NCBI GenBank assembly: GCA_013398275.1
Contig: VZSE01015535.1
Coordinates: 28,978 to 92,977 of the forward strand
DNA: 64,000 bases
Direction: 5' to 3'
Origin: Promerops cafer
Taxonomy: Eukaryota; Chordata; Aves; Passeriformes; Nectariniidae
Shown: positions 54,155 to 64,000 of the stretch, one piece after another
Layout of the letters: each line of letters starts with the position of its first letter
How positions within the stretch are numbered: the stretch's first letter is position 1
Notes under the pieces: generated by a model
Seen by the model: the letters and a program-made list of their open reading frames with translations, nothing else
The model's database searches: none
Told to the model about the DNA's origin: nothing
Program-made: the position numbers and the translations under genes

Positions 54155-56544
54155 CTGGGGAGAGAGGGCAGGGTTAGTGGGCAGGGAGACCCAGCTGCAG
54201 CCTGGGGGACCTGTGGGGGCCTGGGGACACCGGGACACCAGAGGGGGGACGTGCAGGAGGGGACCCTTGGAGCCAACAGCTCCCTCCCAGCAGCACAGGC
54301 TGTTGGGGGCTGCTGTGAGGAGAGATGGGGGGGTCCCAGGGGAGCTCAGCCTCGGCTCTGTGTCCTCTGGAAGGAGGCTCTGGCTCAGCTCTGTGCTCCC
54401 CTGGGGCTGCTCTCAAGGGGAAGCATCTCTCCTTCCATACCAATCCCGGTGGGATTTAGCTGAGACTCGGGTCCAGGTGTGCAGATAAACCTTTGTTTTG
54501 CTGTGATGGGTGGGCTGGGGGTCTGGCTACTGGCCAAGCGAGGGGCTGAGATGGGGGGGCACTACTTGGGAGGGTCTTGGCAGAGCTGCAGTGACACCTG
54601 TCCCACCACGGGGACAGCCCAGCTCACCTGAGCTTGGCGTGGCAGTGCTTGCAGCAGAAGCAGGAGTTGTGGAAGACGAATTTATCAGCCACCAGCCGCT
54701 CCATGGGGTACACGGTTTTCTGGCAGGCAGTGCACATCTCCTTCACCTGCGCCTTCAGGCTGAAGGACTGGCCAAGGGCAGAGCAAAGGGAGACAGAGGA
54801 TGAGGAAGGAGTTTGGGACACCCTGGATCCCTCCACTGGCCTCTTCCCTGGCCTCCATTCACCGGAGCACTGGGGAGCAGGAAGCAGCCCCATCTCCCTC
54901 ACCCTCCCTGGGCCACTCCACTCATGCTGGGCTGCACTGGGGCTTGGCCCGTGGGCTTTTGGCCCTTCCACCCTTGGCAGGGGTGGCACTGGATGAGCTT
55001 TAAGGTCCATTCCAACCCAGGCCATTCTGGGATGATTCTATGGTGTAGAAAAAACAAAGGTACCTTGGAGCGCTGCACTGTGCTGCCTCCTGAGCTGTTC
55101 TTGGCCTCCTAAAAAGCGAAGGAGAAAGCAAAATGAGAGCAGGGCATGGGCAGAGCTCTCCGAGCTCTGGGGCTGCTGCACTTCGGGGAGCAGAAGCTGC
55201 TCAGCCCTGCAGCACCAGGGCACAGAGCCAAGCACTGAGCAGCCTCTACCTGTGCCCCAGGTTTCAGGGCAGGGTCTCTCTGCACTGAGTCCCATCTGCA
55301 GCTGCAACAGCCCACCCCTTCCAAGCCCCCTGCTCCCCCTGCTCCCCCTCCTGCACCGTCCCCAGTGCAGGGCACCCGCTGGGTCCCTGACAGCCACTCC
55401 GAGGAGTTCAGCTGCCTTGGCACGGATGGAAGTGTTCCCTCCTTCCCAAAGTCGGGGTCCAAGGGGCAATCACACTCCAGCAAGGTGACCAGTGGGGGCT
55501 GGCTCATCCCCCTCAGTCCTCGCTCCCAAGGTCGGGGCAGTGTGACCCCAGGATGTCACCCTGCTGTCCTTGTCCTTCCTCTGGCTGCAGTTTGGCTCTG
55601 CCTGCCCAGCGCTCTGCCCCTCTCTGCCCCCAGGCTGATCCCCACCCCCCGTTCCTCCTGCCTTGTCCTTGCCCATCATTTCTGCTTTGTATTTTGGAAA
55701 TGGTGTGTCCAAGAGGCGCACAGGAAGCTCTCCCCTCGCCGCGCTGCCTCCTCAGACGTTTCCCAGCTGCTCTCACTGACTGAGGTCAGGGACGTGACTT
55801 TCCTCTCACTCCCACGAGGCTGGAGGCCGGAGCCAAAGTCAACAGCGGGACATGGGCAGCGAGGAGGCTCCGGCCGTGTAAAACCAGTGGCATCCCTTGG
55901 CACCGGGAGAACAACCGCAGGTGCTCCCCTGGGGCTAGGGTTTAATACGCTGTTTGCAGGCTCAGCTGACCAGAGCTAAGGAAAATGCTGCCTCTCCGGA
56001 GCTGGGATACATCCGTTCCCAAGGCTACAGCAATTCACGGCTGCTCGTCACTTCTCGGCAGCTCCTGGCCCCGGCCAGGCACACTCTCCATTCCATATCT
56101 GATAGATCTTCCCTCGGGGAAGGGCCGTATCCTGTCCCAGCAGGAGATGTTCTTGAACCTTTATGTTTTTCCATCTCCAATCACTGCAGCCCGAAGCAGC
56201 TCGAAAGCTCTCGATTGTGATCACGGAAAGCCATGGAAACACAAACAAACAGACAGCAGCTCGCGACAGCGCGGGGTAAGGGCTCTGGATGGAGCAGAGC
56301 CTGAGGCTGGCCTTAGTGTGCTCAGCAAACAGCACCTTCTGCTGGAACATTCCCGTCCCCGGCTCTGTCCTTCGAGTAGCAGCGACTGCCTTTGATCACC
56401 CTAAAATGTCAGGTCAAGAACACAGCTTCTGTGTCCAACCCTCCCTCCCTGAGAGCCCAAACCCAGCTGAAATTCCCACACAAACCACAGGATGCCACGT
56501 ACATGAGCTGGGGGTGGGCTGGCAGCTCCCGTGGCCTGGAACAT
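53995..56544 (-). CDS. LIMD2: LIMD2, small LIM-domain protein, complete
   Basis: Four coding exons on the minus strand (56544-56503, 55108-55064, 54767-54628, 54154-53995) join in phase into 128 residues (human 127). The start is MFQATGAASPPP, matching the human N terminus. A single LIM domain has all eight zinc ligands with canonical spacing: C41, C44, H62, C65 for the first finger and C68, C71, C89, H92 for the second. The C-terminal tail after the domain (GNYDEGFGRKQHKELW) is the family signature. LIMD2 binds integrin-linked kinase and promotes cell motility. All introns have GT-AG borders. The gene is convergent with MAP3K3, as in mammals. The preceding acceptor cctttccag|gtgttg at 56637 suggests a separate upstream 5' UTR exon. 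Confidence 0.95.
54628..54767 (-). CDS. LIMD2: LIMD2 coding exon 3
   Basis: Acceptor ccttggccag|tcc, donor aagctcag|gtgagc on the minus strand. SFSLKAQVKEMCTACQK to HCHAKL, with six of the eight zinc ligands. Confidence 0.95.
54955..55045 (+). repeat. CR1 LINE 3'-end fragment in LIMD2 intron
   Basis: 'ggcaggggtggcactggatg', 'aaggtccattccaacccagg' and a closing 'gatgattctatgg'. Plus-strand orientation, antisense to LIMD2. Confidence 0.88.
55064..55108 (-). CDS. LIMD2: LIMD2 coding exon 2
   Basis: A 45-base exon, acceptor gctttttag|gag, donor tccaag|gtacct on the minus strand. It encodes EAKNSSGGSTVQRSK, matching the human STVQRSK segment. Confidence 0.92.
56503..56544 (-). CDS. LIMD2: LIMD2 coding exon 1
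   Basis: ATG at 56544-56542 (ggaaccATGt on the minus strand), 14 codons MFQATGAASPPPAH, donor gctcat|gtacgt. The phase and the residues both fit human LIMD2. Confidence 0.88.
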
Positions 56545-56636
56545 GGTTCCTTCTCCTTCTCTGTTTAATCCTGAGCTTGCCGTCTGTGGGTCGACGTTCC
56601 CTGCAGAGGGGTCCAAGAACAGATCTCTTGCAACAC
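56545..56636 (-). other. LIMD2: LIMD2 5' UTR part of first coding exon
   Basis: On the minus strand a good acceptor, catttcctttccag|g, ends at 56637. It suggests the exon continues 92 bases upstream of the ATG and that transcription starts in a more distant exon. Confidence 0.5.
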
Positions 56637-58284
56637 CTGGAAAGGAAATGTCATCAGGAGTGGGGCTGGTTTCATCACCCAAACCCAGCAGCTCTGCAGG
56701 AGCTGGTGTGTGCTCAGCTTCCTCCCTGGGGTCAGATCAGCCTCGCTGGGCTGGGGCTTCCTGAGGGAGCCGAGGGATCGAGGACCGAGGGATGCAGGTC
56801 TGGAATACTGTGACAGCAGCTGCAGAGTTTGGGGCTCTGAACACCTGGAAGGGGACGTGGTGGTTTCTACTCCAAACCCATGCAGGGAAGCACCAGCCAG
56901 GCAATGACCATGCCACTGGCAGCAAGGCTGACCCTAAGCCAGGGCAGCAAAAACAGCACCCTATGTTTCACTAATGCAGCCACTAAAGGACTGGTGCTGC
57001 TGGGGGAAGGACTGTGATTTTAGTCTAATTTTAGCCCAGAAAAGTCTCACTGATCACAGCTCAGCAGAGCAAGTGATGGGGATTTTGTCTTCTCGAGGAG
57101 CCCACGCTGCCTTCAGGCTGAGCCCCGTGAGCTGTGGCCCGTGTGATGTGCTGAGTGCCTGGCAGGATGAGGCTGACAGGGCTGGGACCAGCACAGGAAA
57201 AAACCACCAGCCTTGCAAATCACCCCTTTTGGTAAAAAGAGCTAAAAATGCACTGACAGCTCCTCAGGGGGTTTTCCCCACCGCACTTTACCTTCAAAAC
57301 ACCCGTGAAAGATGAGCCCTGGTTTGAATACGCAGGACAGAGCTGCGGGGTTGAGTGAACGCGGCCACGGGACGAGCAGAGCAGCGAAAAGGAGGGCGAA
57401 GGGTGGCTCTGCAATGATGGGGATGAGCTGGATGCTGGAAAACCAGCACCTCCCTCTGCCTGGGGCTGCTTCCCTGTCCTACTGAACCCCCTTGACCTCA
57501 TACTGCCACCCCAAAAACCTTCCTGCTGCCCAAGGACTGGGCGAGATGCTGGGAAAGCCCTGGGCAGAGACATGGCAGGGTGGAGGCTTGGGGCAGGGGC
57601 ATCTCCTCAATGCCCATCCCACAGGGACATTTGCAAACATGTCCTGAGTTTTAGGAGGCTCTTTGGCTGCCAAACCCCCAGCTGCTGACACCAGGCTTGC
57701 GTTACACCCAGCAAAGCACCTAAAATTCATGGCTGCTTTCAGAGTTGAAAGACCTTTTCCCCAGGCCCTGGGCACTTGGTGGGTGCCCCTCACAGCCCTG
57801 GGGCTGCACAGCCCTGGCTGCAAAGGTTTCACAGCCTCAGCTGAGACCCAGCCCCGTTCTATCAAAATCATTTCCCGTCTCTCTGCGGTTTGGTTGTTAT
57901 TTCCTGCTCTCCAAGCTTGCTTGCAGGCAGCTGCTGCAGAACCCAGCATCTGCTGGGGGCCAGGGCCCAACCCCACAGCCCCTCCCTGCCCCATGCCCTG
58001 GGACAGGACCTTCTCTTCGTGTCTCCGGGGTCTGTCGGGTCCCACAGCCCAGCACTGACCCTGCGGGGAACATGAGGGACCCAGAAAACCTGGTGTCCCC
58101 ACTGCACACACACCTCCAACACAGAAGCACAACCCTCCCCCTTTTCACCTACATTTCACCTTTGCCCCAGCTTTTCTTACAAATATTTGTCCTCCCCCAA
58201 TTTCCTGTCCCTCACAGATCATCTTCCTCCCTACCCCAGCCACCTTCTTTCCCTCGGTGTTTCCAGACTCTCCATCGCTTGCCC

Positions 58285-58375
58285 TTCCCCAGAAGCTGCT
58301 CCAGTGGGAAGTGTCCCTGCACATGAACAGTCTTTAGGGCCCTTCAACCCAAACCATTCACAGCTTCTCTGATAA
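58285..58375 (+). repeat. CR1 LINE 3'-end fragment
   Basis: 'ctccagtgggaagtgtccct', 'gggcccttcaacccaaacca' and 'cttctctga'. Confidence 0.75.
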
Positions 58376-58850
58376 GTGCAGGATTACTTCCACCTACTAT
58401 TTGTTTCTTTGCTCCTCATGCCCCCAGACCCCTTTCCCTTCAATTCCACCCACTCATCCCAGCACATGGCTGGATGTTTTCCACGCAGCCCCTTCCTCTC
58501 CACACCCCCTGCCCTCCATGCACATACCCTCTCGTGCCCCTCGGCAGCTGCCCTTCAGGCACAGGAGCCGGAGCTGCTGGACCTCCTTCCTGCTGAAGGG
58601 CAGGAGGCAAGAGCAGAAATCTCAAAGGGGAAGGGTGTGCTGAGGCAATAAGGGAACCAGGACAAGTGAGAAACTGCAGGAGGGCTTCGTGGAGGCTCTC
58701 TGCTGCTGTCATGGCTCTTCCCAGGAGCACAGCTTGGGACAGCCACCCCCAGCCTCCAAGAGAGGGGGAATGTGGTGACACGGGCAGCGCCTAAGGACAC
58801 GCTGCCACACTGATGTGACAAAGCCTTCAACACAGCTGGGGAAGCCTCAG

Positions 58851-59010
58851 GCCCGCTGGCTGTGAGGGGAGGAGCGGGCTGGGGAAGCCTCGGGGCCCGC
58901 TGGCTGTGAGGGGCACAGTGGCCCGCTGGCTGTGAGGGGCGCAGGGGCCCGCTGGCTGTGAGGGGCACAGTGGCCCGCTGGCTGTGAGGGGCACAGTGGC
59001 CCGCTGGCTA
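58851..59010 (+). repeat. About 27-bp minisatellite
   Basis: Six copies of a unit with the core gcccgctggctgtgagggg, with a less regular first copy. The spacer alternates between gcacagtg, gcgcaggg and a longer form. Confidence 0.93.
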
Positions 59011-59499
59011 AGGCAGACAGCCGAGGCCGTGCCCAGAGCAGACTGGCACCGAAACTGCGAGGTCTGACTGCTCCAAGCCCCGGTCCCTAAAGCCCTGAGC
59101 CGCTTGACACAGCCCGGGAAGAGCAGGAGTGAGGATCGTCCTCCTCTCCGGGTCATGCCGGCAGTTTCAGGTTTTTGGCTCAGGACAAGCTGAGAACCCC
59201 TTTGCCTTCCAGGCTCTCTTCCTCCTGCCCCTTGGAGCGACTGATGGCTCCAAGCAGGAAGGAGTTTGAGGGGAGGAAGGCAAGGCTGCTCAACCATAGA
59301 GCTTCTCCCTAACAGCCTCCTGCATCCCCTGTCACCTTCCTGCCTGACCCTGGGGCAGATGGAGGGAGAGGGGACAGCTGGGGTGGCCCCTCAAGGCAAT
59401 CCCCCGATCTCAACCGGCCTCTGCAGGATCACGTTTCCCGCAGCCAGGATGGGTGTGGGGAGCCTTTCCCCCTTCCCCTCTCCAGAGGGGCCACCGGGG

Positions 59500-59630
59500 C
59501 TGCCCCACTGCTGATCCAGCCCGCTCCCCGTGGGCCCCAGCCCGGCGCTGGCCGAGGGCTCCCCGGGAGCCGGTGGGTTTCCGGCACGGGGCAGGAGCGC
59601 GACTGCGGAGGGCGAGGGGCCCCTCTCTGC
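59500..59630. promoter_or_regulatory. Small CpG cluster upstream of LIMD2
   Basis: About ten CpG dinucleotides occur in 130 bases (ggcgctggccgagggc, gagcgcgactgcggag). A candidate start site for LIMD2 on the minus strand, but no exon can be shown. Confidence 0.3.
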
Positions 59631-60194
59631 CACATGGTTCCCATTAGCAGCCCTGGGAAGGGTTTGTTTACTGCAGGGATCACTGCTCCATTGCAGGAGG
59701 CTTTCCCAAAGGCAAAGCACTGCGCAGGGCATCCGGGCCCCCTTCCTCCTCCATCCTCAGAGGACATGGAGTATCCCCAGAGCACGGCGAGGCACGGCCA
59801 GGGGAGACACCTCAGAGAGGCTGTCAGGCCTTTCCCCCAGGAAATCACAGCTGTGGGGGTGGATGTCCCCAAGATCCTGTGCAGGATCAGTGAAACCCAC
59901 ACACAGGGCAGTGCTGACCCTCCAGCTCCATGGCCATCATCCCTCTCAGCTGGCCAGTGTGGGGAGGAGGTGAGCAGGGGCTGGAAGAGCCTGTCTCCTG
60001 AGCCTGGGAACCACCCAGCTCCCAAGGCTCAGCTTCTGCAGTCTTGGGGTCTCACAGCTGACCCACACCAGGAAACAAAGTGTGGTGCAAAACCAGCATC
60101 AAACAGGCCAGGCCAGAGCCAGGCACAGCAGTGCCAGGGAAGGGATGATGGAGCGAGCCCAGTGGCCACAGCTCCTGCTTTAGGCATGGAATCC

Positions 60195-60255
60195 CTGAAT
60201 TCAGCTTCAGGTCTTGGCTCTAGTATGGCTTTGAGCCAACTACTTGACCTCACTG
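60195..60255 (+). repeat. Possible MIR-like SINE fragment
   Basis: 'gtcttggctctagtatggct' and 'agccaactacttgacctcac' resemble the MIR stretch around 'gctctgccacttactagctg' and 'gcaagttacttaacctc'. Tentative. Confidence 0.4.
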
Positions 60256-60884
60256 GTGCTGGGGACCCAGGGCAGGCCCCTGCTGGCTTGGCACAGGGTG
60301 GGGGGCTCCAGGGAGGAGAATCTGGACATTGCTGGGGACACCCCTACCCTGCTCGTGAGGCTCCTGGGGACTGGACCTGACCCTGCCTCACCCCACGGCC
60401 AGGAGCCACCTTCCACCAGCCTGCTCCACTAATCCCCTTTCCATCCACGTTCTGCCTCTTGAAAGGCTGCCAGCGGGCAGGAGATCTGCAGCCGAAATGC
60501 TGAGGGATGCTGACAAGGAACAGTTGTGGGGAGGAACAGGGCTGCCTTTGTCAGGGCAACAATGGGGGACCCACAGGAGTGAGGGAGAGCCCGAGGGAAG
60601 CCCCTGCCCACCCGCTCCCCTCTCCCACTTTGATCCCTGGTCCCTGCCCCTGCCTCTCAGCGAGGGGGCCCACAGGCCAGAAGGATGCTGCTGGGATTCA
60701 CCTGCTTTCCAGAAGCAGAAACTGAGGCAGCCCATTCCTGGCATTGTGGCTGTGTTTAATGGCATCCATTAAAAATCATGATCTGAAGGGAGTCTCTGCT
60801 CCCTGGGATCTCCTGTCTTGCTGGGAGTTCAGATGGAGCAGAGGAATCCTGCCAGGAGGATGAGAAGAGACTTCTCCAAGCAGA

Positions 60885-60990
60885 GACAAATTCTCAGTAG
60901 TGCCAGACAAAAATGGCAGGTTGAGAGGTTCAGGCTGGACATTAGACAGAAGTGCTTCACTGGGAGAAACCTTGGAAGCCCTGCAGAAGG
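60885..60990 (+). repeat. CR1 LINE fragment (internal 3' part)
   Basis: 'ttcaggctggacattagaca' followed by 'gaagtgcttcactgggagaa' is like the CR1 segment that precedes the tail. Confidence 0.6.
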
Positions 60991-61759
60991 GACTAATGAG
61001 GTGCAAAATAAACCTGGTGCAAACGAGCACAATGGGCAAAGAGGAGCTCGTGCTCCTTCCCTCCCCTTGTCAGCTCTTCCCTAATCTCTCCCATAAACCA
61101 TGCACCACATGGAAACATCCTCCTGGTTTCCTACACAAAGGTACATCCATTTACCACTAGACATTAGCTCTTCTCCCATCATATATTTGCCTCTCAGTGG
61201 GATTCACAAAGAGTGACCACATTCAGGAGGAGCAGATCCCTTTTACCCAGCCAGCCTGGTGGCCCGATGCAAGCAGGTGAGCTGGTCTGGCAGCTCCACA
61301 CCTGGGACATCTCAGACCTTGGTATTCTGATACAAAATTCCAGCACCCCTGAAAACCTCTGGCCTGATGTGTCCTTACATCCCTCCTTGCAGAAGAATCC
61401 AAGTGTCTTCCCTCCACTGTGCTCTCTTTCCCCTGTCCTTTTTCCTGTCTCCACCTAAAATAATCATTTCCTTGGGGCTCTATCACGAGGCCCTGTTGTT
61501 TCAGAAGTCATTTATCATATCCAAGGAGGACACTGAGCCAGCACGACACGATCTGTGTTAAAACCACCCAGCATCTTCTTCTGCTCCCCAACAGCACGTC
61601 TTTGGTTACTCTTCCAGAACCTGTTCCAGGAACCAGCCTTTCCTCGTGCTCCAGTTCATGGACCTGTAATTGCCTGTCATTTCCTCCTTCCCCTAACACA
61701 ACCTGTCAGTGTTACCTTGGCTGATTTCCTCCCCACCTGCCAGACTGGACTGGCACTTC

Positions 61760-61915
61760 CCATGGCAGAGTGCCCATCCCTGGAGGGGTTTAAAGGCCGT
61801 GGGGATGTGGCACTTGGGGACATGGTTTAGTGGTGGCCTGGCAGTGCTGTGGGAATGGTTGGACACTATGATCTTAGAGAACTCCTCCACCCTGAAGGAT
61901 TCTCTGATTCCATGG
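61760..61915 (+). repeat. CR1 LINE 3' end
   Basis: 'tgcccatccctggaggggtt', 'gatgtggcacttggggacat', 'ggttggacactatgatctta' and 'gattctctgattcc'. A clearly recognisable, moderately diverged CR1 tail. Confidence 0.9.
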
Positions 61916-61921
61916 TGTGAG

Positions 61922-61971
61922 CCCATCTCTTGAGCCCCAAGAGACCCCATCTCTTGAGCCCCAAGAGACCC
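61922..61971 (+). repeat. Tandem duplication of a 25-bp hairpin unit
   Basis: Two identical 25-base units. Each contains tctcttg-agccc-caagaga, a perfect seven-base inverted repeat with a five-base loop. Confidence 0.95.
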
Positions 61972-63236
61972 CACAAAAAGCTTTTGCTGTTTCATCACCT
62001 GCAGATGCAGCAAGAGCAGGAGTGAGTCCAGTTCCAGGCACTCCAAAACACAGCAAACCCCTTTCCATGGTGGCTGCCTCCACACAAGCCCTACAAAAGC
62101 CACTGTTTGCTGTCCAAATGCAGATTGTATAAGAAGAAAACATGACCAAAATCCTATTGGTAGTTAAATCTCTCCAAATACTCTTTTTGAGCTGCCCTGG
62201 CTATTTTCAGCCTTCACCTCTATCCTCCCTCTTAGGATCCAAGGCGCCATAGAGCCCAGCACAGGATCTGGTTCTCTGAAATCCACAAGATTGCAGTGGA
62301 GCAATGAGTGTGCTAGGAAAAGTAATCCCTGGAGAGGCACATCAGAGGCTGCTGAGGCATCTTGTCACTGAAAACCCCAAGCTGGACATATGGAGAGGGT
62401 TATGGGCACACCACAGGAGTGAGAAATATGTCTAAAGTGTGCTTAACATTGATATTGCAATAATCCTTTTGTCCAGATTTATGTTTTCCATCCCAGGGCT
62501 TTTGCTAAGAGCGAGGTCAGCGCTGCAACACCCCCAGATGGCAGATAAAAATGGCTGAACTGGGAGGGACGAGCAGACATGTCTTGGGGGGACGTGGCAG
62601 CTGCCCGGCAAAACCCTGCAAGAGCTGAGGGTGGGAGAAAAGGAAAAGAAGAACTCCATCACCCTCCAGGACCAGAGGGGTAGTTGAAGGCTCCCAGGAG
62701 TTACCCACTGAGGGAAACCAGAAGAGGAATTCCCTTCCCTAATGAGAAGTCTCATGGGATTTTAGCCAACCAAAAAAGGTCAGGAACCTGGTTTTGAGCT
62801 GTGTAAGAATGAAGATGCATCCAGCCACTTTGCAAAGCCTGAGAGGTTGGTTCTGACAGACCCTCACCTTGGAACTGGGAATTTGCTTCTTGCAGAGCTC
62901 CCATTTAAAAAGGACACTAACACTGGGGCTGTTTCAGACTAAGCTTGGTCGATTGCCCTGCAATTATTGTGTAATCTACATTAATAATGCTGCAGATGTG
63001 CTACTCCTGGCCTTAAACACACGACAGCTCAGCTGAGGCACCAGATGTCTTCCCTGTGAGAGCCCTCACACGACGTCTTTGGTGGACAAAGCCCAATTTT
63101 CAAGGCTGGATTATCAGGTTTTTTCAAACTGACATCCACACTATGAAAAAAATCAGCAGAAAATTGATCTTAAATATGATCTACAAGGTATCTTAGCTTG
63201 TTTGAAGCGATCCGAGGGGATTAGACAGATCAGGCT

Positions 63237-63365
63237 GGCTCAAAACACAGTAGTTACAGCACCAGACTGGGACTCGGGAGACCTGGGCTTGATTCCTAAA
63301 TCTGCTGCTAATTTCGGGTGGCAGTGGATAAATAATTTCATTTTTTCTGTTCCCTTTTCTCCCCT
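63237..63365 (+). repeat. MIR-like amniote SINE (MIR1_Amn-type)
   Basis: The tRNA-derived head 'cagactgggactcgggagac' and 'ctgggcttgattcc' closely follows the amniote MIR form (ggactgggagtcaggagacctgggtt), with a degraded core after it. Confidence 0.7.
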
Positions 63366-63444
63366 TCCCCTCGATGAAAACAGAGCTGCTCTCCTTTGTG
63401 AAGCCCTGGGAGATCCCTGGCTGTTAAGGGCTGTGTCGGAGCCC

Positions 63445-63590
63445 AGGGTATTTGTGTTGTTATTAAATCTCGCAGTCATGCAACAGCCTCCCCAGGGAAG
63501 TGATGAAAGACCTGTCGCTGGAAAGGTTTAAGGGCAGGCTGGATGAGGCGGTAGGAGACACACCATCGGGAACTGGCAGGCATTAACGAA
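63445..63590 (+). repeat. CR1 LINE fragment
   Basis: 'caacagcctccccagggaag' and 'tttaagggcaggctggatga' are standard CR1 3' region sequence. Confidence 0.88.
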
Positions 63591-63719
63591 GGGGGATAAG
63601 GGAGCCGGGATCTAACAGGTTTTTCTTCCATCTCTGCTCTGTCTGATCAGCTTAATAAAATGGATCTGTCCAGCCGCGCTCCGCATGTACTGCAGCACAC
63701 AACAAAGAGGGAATCACAG

Positions 63720-64000
63720 CCCAAACGGGGAGCGTGAGCCCCGAAAGACGCCCCCAAATACGCACCCCCCGGAGCAGATCCAGCCAGCACAGGCCTGCTC
63801 GCCCCACGGCTACCGGCCCCTCGCCCGGGGCTCACTCGGGCACGGGGAGCTCGCCCCCGACCCCCAGCACGGCTCCGGGGCTCCGGCCCCTGCCCCGCCG
63901 GCCCCCGGCCCACAACAGCCCCCATCCGCGCCCCAGTGTGCGCCCCGCGACCCCGGGGCCGAGCAGCGCCCGGTGCTGCGGGGGCTGGGGATGAGCCCCG
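63720..64000. promoter_or_regulatory. CpG island at window edge
   Basis: Dense GC and CpG sequence runs from about 63720 to the end of the window, probably continuing beyond it. It may be the promoter of LIMD2 (minus strand) or of the next gene (STRADA follows in mammals). No exon can be assigned. Confidence 0.55.

Larger units (their letters stand above)
56637..63719. other. Non-coding region upstream of LIMD2
   Basis: No exon of a recognisable protein is visible. The LIMD2 5' UTR exon and promoter may lie here or at the terminal island. It contains CR1 fragments, one clear MIR-like SINE, a 27-bp minisatellite, a 25-bp duplication and a CpG cluster at about 59500-59630. Confidence 0.6.

Noticed and set aside
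57479..58132. 217-codon open frame on the minus strand upstream of LIMD2
   Set aside because: No family resemblance and several overlapping open frames on both strands, as expected in stop-poor GC-rich DNA.
59634..60380. 248-codon open frame on the plus strand, overlapping a 198-codon frame on the minus strand
   Set aside because: GC-rich sequence with few stops. No recognisable domain, low-complexity residue use, and a MIR-like fragment inside it. There are no supporting splice sites.

Overview
The window looks like euchromatic genomic DNA from a bird. Genes are split by GT-AG introns, promoters lie in CpG islands, and the commonest repeat is the 3' end of CR1 LINEs (more than a dozen copies on both strands). 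There are a few old MIR-like tRNA-derived SINE relics and no L1 or Alu. The gene order KCNH6 - DCAF7 - MAP3K3 - LIMD2 matches human 17q23.3, which corresponds to an avian microchromosome (GGA27-like; this assignment is inference). I see no prokaryotic features, CRISPR, viral insertion or gene cluster that looks like a new system.

Layout. 1-3085 (+): the last two coding exons and 3' UTR of KCNH6, an ERG-type potassium channel. 3130-4380: CpG-island promoter of DCAF7 with four CCAAT boxes and a 51-base gap. 4380-11423 (+): all seven coding exons of DCAF7, joining into a 342-residue WD40 protein, followed by a roughly 5.6 kb 3' UTR. 17.0-21.2 kb: intergenic DNA with CR1 and MIR copies and a small GC-rich island holding a CTCF-like site; TACO1, which lies here in mammals, was not seen. 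21.24-21.83 kb: CpG-island promoter of MAP3K3, with a 271-base gap that probably hides coding exon 1. 27542-48500 (+): fifteen MAP3K3 coding exons, giving about 622 residues (PB1 domain plus STE11-type kinase domain), then a 2.6 kb 3' UTR ending near 51125. 53995-56544 (-): four LIMD2 coding exons, giving a complete 128-residue LIM-domain protein, convergent with MAP3K3. 56.6-63.7 kb: non-coding DNA upstream of LIMD2 with CR1 copies and two short tandem arrays. The window ends in a CpG island from about 63720.

The four genes are not a functional pathway. They are a conserved syntenic block of an ion channel, a WD40 scaffold/CUL4 substrate receptor, a MAP3 kinase and a small LIM adaptor. The most useful second looks are: a G-run minisatellite next to the MAP3K3 exon 7 splice donor; the absence of TACO1 together with a CTCF-like site; two perfect hairpins in the DCAF7 3' UTR; an intragenic CpG island at DCAF7 exon 5; and a possible alternative first exon in MAP3K3 intron 1. 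Comparisons with human proteins and repeat consensus sequences are from memory and were not run as alignments.
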